DNA of 5,464 bases, from positions 1 through 5,464 of the forward strand of contig JAUQYY010000278.1 in assembly GCA_030587505.1 (NCBI GenBank), read 5' to 3'. This DNA comes from Candidatus Sigynarchaeota archaeon (lineage in GTDB: Archaea > Asgardarchaeota > Jordarchaeia > Jordarchaeales > Jordarchaeaceae). This document shows positions 1-4,691 of the stretch, piece by piece (the stretch's first letter is position 1; each line of letters starts with the position of its first letter). The notes below the pieces were generated by a model, which was not told the origin of the DNA, searched no databases, and was given only the letters and a program-made list of their open reading frames with translations. Position numbers and translations under genes: made by a program.

Positions 1-1
1 T

Positions 2-1063
2 CTCATCGAGGCGTACAGGCCCGTGGTTTCGGTGCTCCAGAGGCTGTGGGACACTCACCTATCGAAACGGCGAGATCTGGTGATGGTTCTCTGTGGTTCG
101 AGCATCGGGATGATGGAAACGGATGTTCTGGGCTACCGGAGTCCTCTCTACGGCAGGAGAACGGGGCAGTGGATGCTTGGTGAAATGGACTTCTTCGACA
201 TAGGCGGCTTCTTTCCAACCTATTCTGTCGAGGACCTGGTTAAGGTTTACAGCGTGGTTGGCGGTGTTCCTGGCTACCTCGCAACCTTTAGTGGTGGGAA
301 ATTGTTCACAGAGAACCTCGTTGAAAACGTTTTTTCGAAGGGAGGCTACCTCTACGAGGAGGCTGAAATCCTTCTGAGACAGGAGCTGAGGAAGCCCGCG
401 AACTACTTCGCCATTCTCCGAGCCATAGCGGCGGGAAAGGAAACCTTCGGAAAAATCGTGGACGAAACGGGACTAGACAAGAGCCTTGTTTCCAAGTATC
501 TCTCGGTTCTCCAGAACCTCCGCATAGTGGAGAGAGAGCTGCCGGCGCTCACGAGCGCGAAGGCGAAAACGAGGATGAAGAAGGGAAGATTCGTGATAAC
601 GGACAACTATTTCAGGTTCTGGTTCCGCTTCGTTTATCCCAACAGAGGCGTGCTCGAAAGCGGGGAGCTAGACACGTTCATGTTAAGGTTTACCCCCGAA
701 TTCAACACCTATCTCGGAGAAGCCTTCGAAGACATTTGCAGGAAATACATTCTCAGGAGACTCCTCAAGGAATCCTTCACGGAGGTCGGAAGATGGTGGC
801 ACAAAGGAGAGGAGATAGACATAGTGGCACGCAACAGCCGACTAATTGTCGCAGAGGCCAAGTGGTCAAACCTCTCCGCCGAAGATGCGCAGATAATTCT
901 AGACAGGCTGGAAATCAAGGCGCAGAAAATAAAACAGGCAAAAAAGAAACACTACGTACTCCTAGCAAGAAAAATAGAGAATAAAAACAAACTCAGAGAT
1001 ACACACCACTCTGCGTATGACCTAGAAGACGTCGCAAAGCTTATCAAAAGGTCACCTTACTAG
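2..1063 (+). CDS. Archaeal ATPase (ATPase_2/DUF234 family), 5'-truncated
   Basis: The open frame runs from the left edge to TAG at 1061-1063, giving 353 visible residues. The family consists of STAND/AAA-like archaeal ATPases, mostly of unknown role. The P-loop and Walker B would lie off the left edge; the visible start (LIEAY...SVLQRLWD) matches the stretch that normally follows Walker B. LCGSS at residues 30-34 fits sensor 1, and SPLYGRRTG at 47-55 is a family signature. A winged helix-turn-helix lies at about 134-181 (IVDETGLDKSLVSKYL core). The DUF234 core starts near VITDNYFRFWFRF (about 197-209). The C-terminus has a PD-(D/E)XK-like pattern: E240/E243, E271-x-D273, then E285-x-K287 in AEAKW. 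This suggests a nuclease fold with its key residues intact, although activity is not proven. GTG at 23 is an internal Val codon rather than a credible start. The 3' end is very A-rich. Family assignment is confident, biological role unknown. Confidence 0.9.
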   Translation, partial: LIEAYRPVVSVLQRLWDTHLSKRRDLVMVLCGSSIGMMETDVLGYRSPLYGRRTGQWMLGEMDFFDIGGFFPTYSVEDLVKVYSVVGGVPGYLATFSGGKLFTENLVENVFSKGGYLYEEAEILLRQELRKPANYFAILRAIAAGKETFGKIVDETGLDKSLVSKYLSVLQNLRIVERELPALTSAKAKTRMKKGRFVITDNYFRFWFRFVYPNRGVLESGELDTFMLRFTPEFNTYLGEAFEDICRKYILRRLLKESFTEVGRWWHKGEEIDIVARNSRLIVAEAKWSNLSAEDAQIILDRLEIKAQKIKQAKKKHYVLLARKIENKNKLRDTHHSAYDLEDVAKLIKRSPY

Positions 1064-1258
1064 TCAAGAAGCCCCAGCGGAAATGTTCTTCCGCAATGGG
1101 AGTCTGTTTCTCTTTCTGTCATCCCGCAGCTTCATTAACACCGGGATGGTTGGATTTAAGGTGGACCGTTGTAAGAAAATCTTGTAGAGCGGGGTGTTCC
1201 CGTCCTTGGGCTCATATCCCTCGGTGATGGTGCTGTAGGTGAGTATTGCGTCGCCCAT
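1064..1258 (-). CDS. Small hypothetical ORF, doubtful (64 aa)
   Basis: ATG lies at 1256-1258 and TGA at 1064-1066. The first 30 or so codons look coding: purine-rich first positions and mostly C/G third positions, reading MGDAILTYSTITEGYEP and onward. The second half is Arg/Lys-rich and less protein-like, and it runs across the hairpin behind the ATPase gene. The frame stays open about 18 codons upstream of the ATG, to a TAG at 1313-1315 (plus-strand coordinates), so the start is uncertain. No convincing ribosome binding site or family was recognised. Its first half is codon-aligned antisense to the plus-strand frame at 1175-1267, so the coding-like statistics of one strand could be a mirror of the other. 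It may be a remnant or a shadow. Confidence 0.2.
   Translation of the reverse strand: MGDAILTYSTITEGYEPKDGNTPLYKIFLQRSTLNPTIPVLMKLRDDRKRNRLPLRKNISAGAS
1077..1121 (+). terminator. Possible transcription terminator of the ATPase gene
   Basis: A perfect 6-bp inverted repeat, GCGGAA (1077-1082) and TTCCGC (1089-1094) around a 6-nt loop, starts 13 nt after the stop codon. A pyrimidine-rich stretch with short T runs follows at about 1104-1121. Archaeal termination relies mainly on T-rich non-template DNA, so the pyrimidine stretch may matter more than the hairpin. The T runs are short, so this is only a candidate. Confidence 0.3.
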
Positions 1259-1399
1259 GGCGAAAGTTGAATGCCCAAAGAAAACATCATCCTCGACTAT
1301 GACATGAAGATCCTAAAGCCTAAAAAAGAATACGTTGAACTGTACGCAAAGATGAAGAAGGAGCTGCAAGACCTTGGATTAGACTACGAAGCATGGTGA
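1175..1399 (+). pseudogene. Possible 3' remnant of a gene, interrupted by TGA; includes a 42-aa ORF
   Basis: One plus-strand frame is open from just after TAA (1172-1174) to TGA (1397-1399), except for a TGA at 1268-1270. The first part reads VPVLGLISLGDGAVGEY and onward. The second begins with ATG at 1271, directly after the inner stop, and would encode 42 residues ending in KELQDLGLDYEAW. The 42-residue part has convincing codon use (Lys, Glu, Asp, Tyr, amphipathic pattern) but no clear ribosome binding site. An order of Gly/Ala/Leu-rich helix, then KPKKEYVELY, then a charged helix is reminiscent of the C-terminal end of FGGY-type sugar kinases; that is a guess from pattern only. It could instead be an independent small gene at 1271-1399, or chance. 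Confidence 0.25.
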
Positions 1400-1406
1400 A
1401 AACACG

Positions 1407-1440
1407 GGAAACGTTTCCAATTTCTTCTCCCTTCTTTTCC
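1407..1440 (+). terminator. 12-bp palindrome followed by pyrimidine tract
   Basis: GGAAACGTTTCC at 1407-1418 is a perfect palindrome, directly followed by a T/C-only tract from about 1421 to 1440. This resembles an archaeal T-rich terminator for whatever is transcribed through 1271-1399. It lies about 60 bp upstream of the putative valS TATA box, so it could equally be a regulator binding site. Confidence 0.3.
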
Positions 1441-1470
1441 ATGCTTCACCCTCTTGTGGCGGGTTCTGTG

Positions 1471-1487
1471 CGAAAGTTTTTTATTAT
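1471..1487 (+). promoter_or_regulatory. Putative BRE/TATA promoter of valS
   Basis: CGAAAG at 1471-1476 resembles a purine-rich BRE and is followed at once by a T/A-only box, TTTTTTATTAT (1477-1487). By the usual archaeal spacing, transcription would start near 1505, leaving a leader of about 130 nt before the valS ATG. No better TATA-like element was seen closer to the gene. Confidence 0.45.
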
Positions 1488-1516
1488 CCTCGGTAGAAAT
1501 TGTTTTACTCACAAGA

Positions 1517-1598
1517 AAAGCAGGAAAAATCGGTGTTTACACCGGCTTGCTTTGAACCGTAGGGAACTAGGTGAAGTCTAGAATAGGAGTCCGCTATT
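1517..1598 (+). other. Hairpin-forming segment in the predicted valS leader
   Basis: CGGTG (1531-1535) pairs with CACCG (1540-1544) around the tetraloop TTTA. An outer 6-bp stem, AAAGCA (1517-1522) with TGCTTT (1548-1553), encloses it across an asymmetric internal loop of 8 and 3 nt. A second small hairpin pairs AATAG (1582-1586) with CTATT (1594-1598). This could be a structured 5' leader. It does not match a tRNA, and no known riboswitch was recognised. Confidence 0.3.
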
Positions 1599-1626
1599 GG
1601 GTGAAACCTTTCATCTTTTGCTTTTT

Positions 1627-1631
1627 GGTGG
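1627..1631 (+). promoter_or_regulatory. Ribosome binding site of valS
   Basis: GGTGG sits 7 nt before the ATG at 1639 and is a partial match to the archaeal 16S anti-Shine-Dalgarno complement (GGTGAT). The minus-strand gene ending at 4045 has an AGGTGG at a similar place, so this looks like the preferred motif here. Confidence 0.5.
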
Positions 1632-1638
1632 TCTGTAA

Positions 1639-3981
1639 ATGAGTACGCTGGAGTTTAAGGAACGAATTGAGGAGAAGCGCTGGTCTATTGACTATGAGTT
1701 CGAAATGATTGAGTTGTGGAAGAAGGAGAACTGGTGGAGGTTCGACGCCGAGAAGCCTGGCAAGGTGTTCGTTATCGACACCCCGCCTCCGTATCCCGCT
1801 CCCATGTGGCACATCGGAGCGGCTCTGGGCTACACCTACCAGGACATGATTGCTAGGAGCCGGAGGATGCTCGGGTACAATGTTCACTATCCCATTGGGA
1901 TGGACAGGAACGGTCTCCCCATAGAGATTTACTTAGAAAGGCACGAGAATCTGGAAATCTGGAAGGTCGGCAGGGAAGAGTTCGAAAAAATGTGCAGAAA
2001 GTACCTCGACAAGTGGACCGAGCAGATGAAGAACATCATGCTCCGAATGGAGCTAATGGGCGACTACGATGAAAACTACTACACGACGGATTCCCCCGAG
2101 TACAGGGCCTTCACCCAAAAAACCTTCAAGGAGCTGTGGGACAGGGGGCTAATATACGAGGACGAGAGGCCGAACAACTGGTGTCCACACTGCAGAACAA
2201 CGGTCTCTGACGCGGAAATCGAGTACAGGGACGAGCGAGACAAGCTCTACTACGTCACCTTCCGGCTGGAGGACGGGAATGACCTTGTGATCTCAACCAC
2301 CAGGCCGGAGCTGATAGGGGCGTGCAGAGCTATTATAGTACACCCCGACGATGAAAGGTACAAAAACATTGTTGGAAAAACCGTTGTGATTCCGATCTAC
2401 GGGGAGAGAGTTAAGGTCTACAGCCACAAGGAAGCCGACCCCCACTTCGGAACAGGAGCCGTGATGATATGCTCCTACGGAGACTTCGCCGACGTGCGCG
2501 TCATAAGAGAGCTACAACTCACACCCGTTGGGCTGATAGACCCAAAGGGAGTCATGACGGAGAAGGCTGGAAAGTACAGTGGCCTAACAGTGGGGGAGGC
2601 CAGGAAAAAAATAGTTGAAGACCTGAGAAGAGAAGGGCTCCTAGTCAAGGAGGAGGACATCACCCACAGCGTCCCAATCCACGACAAGTGCGGAAACATA
2701 GCCGAGATCCTCCCCATGCACGAGTACTACCTCAAACAGCTCGAGTTCAGAGACGCCCTAATGTCCTTCACGGAAAAGATGAGGTGGCATCCTCCGCGGT
2801 ACGAGCACCACCTCAAAAACTGGCTCGAGAGCCTGGCAACCGACTGGCCCATCTCCCGGAGAAGGTACTACGCAACCGAGATACCTCTCTGGAGGTGCGG
2901 GAGCTGTGGCCACATCCACGTAGAGGGCTCAAGGTACGTTAAGCCTTGGAAGGAGAGCCCCGGAATAAAGTGTCCGAAGTGCGGTGCGGACGACTGGGAG
3001 GGGGAGACCAGGGTGCTCGACACGTGGGTGGACTCCTCCGTCTCGGTGCTCTTCATCACAAGATACTTGAGGGACCCCGAATTCTTCGAGAAAACGTTCA
3101 CAAACGGGGAGAAGCTGAGGCCCCAGGGCTACGACATCATAAGAACCTGGCTCTACTACACGCTGCTCCGCGTCTACCAGCTCAGAGGCGTACCAGCCTT
3201 CGACCACGTGTTCATCAACGGAATGGGACTCGACGAGCGGGGCAAAAAGATGAGCAAGTCGCGGGGAAACATTATAGACCCCGAGGAGATGCTTGACAAG
3301 TACGGCGCCGATGCCCTGAGAATGTGGATATGCACCGAGTGCACCGTTGGCGAAAACTACAACATCTCCGAGAAGAAAATAGCCGCCGAGCAGAGATTCC
3401 TAACAAAACTCTGGAACATAGCGAGATTCATTTCCAAGTTCCCGGCAGCGGAGAGGCCCGAAGCCCTCCAACCAACAGACGAGTGGATCCTCTCAGAACT
3501 CAACAACCTCATAGAAAAGGCAAAGGAAAGCTACGAGGACTTCAACTTCAACTGGGTAGCAAGAAACGTGAAAAGCTTCCTGTGGAACGTTTTCGCCAGC
3601 CACTACATTGAAATGGTGAAGCGGAGAGCAACCATGGACGGGTTCACCGAAAACGAGGCGCAGTCCGCGTGGTTCACCCTCCACACAGCCCTCCAAAAGT
3701 CCCTACTCCTCCTAGCCCCAATAATACCAGCCATAACCGACAAACTGTGGCGAACCCTCTACTCAGACACCTCAATCCACAGCATGTCCTTCCCCCAAAA
3801 AACAGAACAGATAGGAGACGCCACCCACAAGACGAAAACCATAATGGACTTCAACTCCAGCGTCTGGACAGAAAAGAAAAAGAGAGGCCTAAAACTATCC
3901 AGCCCCATACAAGGCATCAAAATCCCAGAAGAACTACAAGAATACGCAAAAGACTTGGAAGCAACCCACAAACTGGAATAA
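1639..3981 (+). CDS. valS: Valyl-tRNA synthetase, archaeal type (780 aa)
   Basis: This cytoplasmic class Ia enzyme charges tRNA-Val with valine and edits misactivated threonine. In order it shows: the ATP-binding signature PMWHIGA (56-61, HIGA in place of HIGH) and PIGMDRNGLP (85-94); a zinc-knuckle pair C182/C185; a CP1 editing domain at about 198-345 with STTRPE (219-224) and HFGTGAV (269-275), where D282 aligns with the conserved editing aspartate; a second Cys set C420/C423 and C445/C448; DTWVDSS (461-467); KMSKS (537-541); and a helical anticodon-binding domain at about 613-725. The end, including the LKLSSP and PEELQEYAKDLEA segments, looks complete, and the bacterial C-terminal coiled-coil arm is absent, as expected for this type. 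An in-frame TAA touches the ATG, so no earlier start is possible. The gene appears to be transcribed alone. IleRS and LeuRS are excluded by overall pattern. Codon choice drifts strongly along the gene. Confidence 0.96.
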   Translation: MSTLEFKERIEEKRWSIDYEFEMIELWKKENWWRFDAEKPGKVFVIDTPPPYPAPMWHIGAALGYTYQDMIARSRRMLGYNVHYPIGMDRNGLPIEIYLERHENLEIWKVGREEFEKMCRKYLDKWTEQMKNIMLRMELMGDYDENYYTTDSPEYRAFTQKTFKELWDRGLIYEDERPNNWCPHCRTTVSDAEIEYRDERDKLYYVTFRLEDGNDLVISTTRPELIGACRAIIVHPDDERYKNIVGKTVVIPIYGERVKVYSHKEADPHFGTGAVMICSYGDFADVRVIRELQLTPVGLIDPKGVMTEKAGKYSGLTVGEARKKIVEDLRREGLLVKEEDITHSVPIHDKCGNIAEILPMHEYYLKQLEFRDALMSFTEKMRWHPPRYEHHLKNWLESLATDWPISRRRYYATEIPLWRCGSCGHIHVEGSRYVKPWKESPGIKCPKCGADDWEGETRVLDTWVDSSVSVLFITRYLRDPEFFEKTFTNGEKLRPQGYDIIRTWLYYTLLRVYQLRGVPAFDHVFINGMGLDERGKKMSKSRGNIIDPEEMLDKYGADALRMWICTECTVGENYNISEKKIAAEQRFLTKLWNIARFISKFPAAERPEALQPTDEWILSELNNLIEKAKESYEDFNFNWVARNVKSFLWNVFASHYIEMVKRRATMDGFTENEAQSAWFTLHTALQKSLLLLAPIIPAITDKLWRTLYSDTSIHSMSFPQKTEQIGDATHKTKTIMDFNSSVWTEKKKRGLKLSSPIQGIKIPEELQEYAKDLEATHKLE

Positions 3982-4000
3982 CCCCTCTCCGTGAACCGTC

Positions 4001-4010
4001 CAAAATAAAC
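4001..4010 (-). terminator. Weak T-rich terminator of the minus-strand gene
   Basis: On the minus strand this reads GTTTATTTTG, about 35 nt beyond the TAG of the coiled-coil gene. It is the only T-rich stretch in the short gap between the two convergent genes. No matching T-run follows valS on the plus strand, so valS transcription may run into the antisense of its neighbour. Confidence 0.25.
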
Positions 4011-4044
4011 CCCACACATTCTGCAGCAGCCAGGACCCCTCACG

Positions 4045-4383
4045 CTAAAACGGCTTCCCCAAGACACTCAAAACACTTACAACCACGGTGAAAATGGATA
4101 TCACAATCCCAAGAACAATGAAGTAAAAACGCATAAGCCTTATAACCTCATCAAACCGCTTGTTCATGTCCTCGAACCTGTTGTTCATGTCCTCGAAGCG
4201 CTTGTCTGTGAAGTGAATTAGCTCCTCGAAGCGCTTGTTCATGTCCTCAAACCTTTTGTTGATTAGTTCCACGAGCAGCTTTATGTCCTCTTTTGTCGCA
4301 ACCTCCTTCCCAGAAAAAAACGCGCTGATCTCTCTTCTAACAAGCTCTATTATCTCCAGCTTCTGAGAATCGGTGAGGCCCAT
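4045..4383 (-). CDS. Coiled-coil protein with C-terminal membrane anchor (112 aa)
   Basis: The function is unknown. The N-terminal 30 residues are polar and helical. ATKEDIKLL (29-37) resembles the short motif that opens the coiled coil in many small DUF1640/CCDC90-like prokaryotic proteins. Residues about 33-84 form a heptad coiled coil built from repeats of the type KRFEDMN (residues 43-49, 61-67 and variants at 50, 68 and 75). One hydrophobic segment at about 87-109 (FYFIVLGIVISIFTVVVSVL) is followed by only GKPF-like residues, so the coil is probably anchored by its tail; topology is inferred. The frame is open further upstream, to an ATG at 4449, but that start would include the promoter. 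The ATG at 4383 has AGGTGG just 4 nt before it and gives a sensible N-terminus. The gene is convergent with valS and divergent from the HEAT-repeat gene, so it likely oligomerises at the membrane. Confidence 0.75.
   Translation of the reverse strand: MGLTDSQKLEIIELVRREISAFFSGKEVATKEDIKLLVELINKRFEDMNKRFEELIHFTDKRFEDMNNRFEDMNKRFDEVIRLMRFYFIVLGIVISIFTVVVSVLSVLGKPF
4162..4257 (-). repeat. 21-bp tandem coding repeat (heptad repeats)
   Basis: On the plus strand, units starting GTTCATGTCCTC occur at 4162-4182, 4183-4203 and 4237-4257. A longer divergent unit of 33 bp lies at 4204-4236 and ends with the same CTCGAAGCGCTT. Each 21-bp unit encodes one seven-residue coiled-coil heptad of the anchored protein, so the array probably grew by slippage or unequal exchange in units of one heptad. 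Confidence 0.8.
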
Positions 4384-4387
4384 CAAA

Positions 4388-4393
4388 CCACCT
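4388..4393 (-). promoter_or_regulatory. Ribosome binding site deciding the coiled-coil gene start
   Basis: On the minus strand AGGTGG lies 4 nt before the ATG at 4383. This match to the anti-Shine-Dalgarno complement is the reason for choosing the 112-residue start over the longer frame from 4449. Confidence 0.6.
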
Positions 4394-4418
4394 ACACGTA
4401 ACCACACGCAACACGAGG

Positions 4419-4457
4419 AAATAAGCTTTTCTAAAGTTGGGCAGAACACTATTTAAA
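4419..4457 (-). promoter_or_regulatory. Putative TATA elements of the coiled-coil gene
   Basis: Two candidates are visible on the minus strand: TTTAAATA at 4450-4457, preceded by a G run, which would give a leader of about 45 nt; and AAAAGCTTAT at about 4421-4430, which would give a leader of about 15 nt. The first is the closer match to an archaeal TATA box. Either supports a start at 4383 rather than 4449. Confidence 0.4.
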
Positions 4458-4505
4458 CCCCTCTACCAGTTCACCGTCCCACGGGCTCCGCTCAAGAGTA
4501 ACAAC

Positions 4506-4530
4506 GGTTGACGAGAAAGGAACGTCAACC
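4506..4530. repeat. Perfect 8-bp inverted repeat between divergent genes
   Basis: GGTTGACG (4506-4513) and CGTCAACC (4523-4530) are exact reverse complements separated by AGAAAGGAA. The element lies about 50 bp upstream of the TTTAAATA box of the minus-strand gene and before any likely promoter of the HEAT-repeat gene. It suits a shared operator for a dimeric regulator, or a hairpin. Confidence 0.45.
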
Positions 4531-4559
4531 CGATGCCCAAGACGCTTTAACACAGGGGC

Positions 4560-4640
4560 ATGTCAGGATTATCGGAACCTTTCTACGCCTCGAAAGCGAT
4601 ATTCTCTAAACATGCGTCCGTGGCGTTCAACACGATGTAA
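4560..4640 (+). pseudogene. Short in-frame ORF ahead of the HEAT gene (26 codons, then TAA)
   Basis: An ATG at 4560 opens 26 codons in the same frame as the HEAT-repeat gene (MSGLSEPFYASKAIFSKH and onward), ending in TAA at 4638-4640. After the TAA the frame continues without another stop into the HEAT repeats. This could be a broken N-terminus of one longer gene, a short leader ORF, or chance. No ribosome binding site is clear before 4560. Confidence 0.2.
4591..4610 (+). promoter_or_regulatory. Weak candidate promoter of the HEAT-repeat gene
   Basis: CGAAAG (4591-4596), the same hexamer as in the putative valS BRE, is followed by an A/T-leaning stretch including GATATTC and CTCTAAAC. Transcription would then start near 4625-4635, just before the AAGGAGG at 4639. 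Another TATA-like string, CTTTAACA, lies near 4545-4552. Neither is strong. Confidence 0.2.
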
Positions 4641-4645
4641 GGAGG
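4639..4645 (+). promoter_or_regulatory. Strong Shine-Dalgarno-like AAGGAGG with no canonical start after it
   Basis: AAGGAGG overlaps the TAA at 4638-4640 and is the best Shine-Dalgarno match in the window. No ATG, GTG or in-frame TTG follows within 15 nt; an in-frame ACG lies 7 nt and an ATA 13 nt downstream. It may be a chance Gly-Gly coding string, a relic, or mark a non-standard start of the HEAT gene. Confidence 0.3.
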
Positions 4646-4691
4646 CTCAAAGACGGGTATAGTTGACTTCACTCCGAGTGATGTTGACAGG

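Noticed and set aside
1393..1581. Plus-strand ORF of 62 aa before valS
   Set aside because: It spans the pyrimidine tract, the TATA-like element and the leader hairpin, has no ribosome binding site and no recognisable motif.
1594..1887. Minus-strand ORF of 97 aa over the valS start
   Set aside because: It is antisense to conserved ValRS residues including the HIGA motif and has no independent support.
3669..4091. Plus-strand ORF of 140 aa, Pro/His/Arg/Thr-rich
   Set aside because: It is an out-of-frame shadow of the C/A-rich 3' end of valS and runs into the antisense of the coiled-coil gene.
4162..4257. Short direct repeats that could suggest a CRISPR-like array
   Set aside because: The 21-bp units are contiguous with no spacers and translate as coiled-coil heptads.
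4384..4449. 22-residue N-terminal extension of the coiled-coil protein
   Set aside because: It would include the likely promoter and the AGGTGG site, and the extra residues (Cys/Trp-rich) do not fit the rest of the protein.
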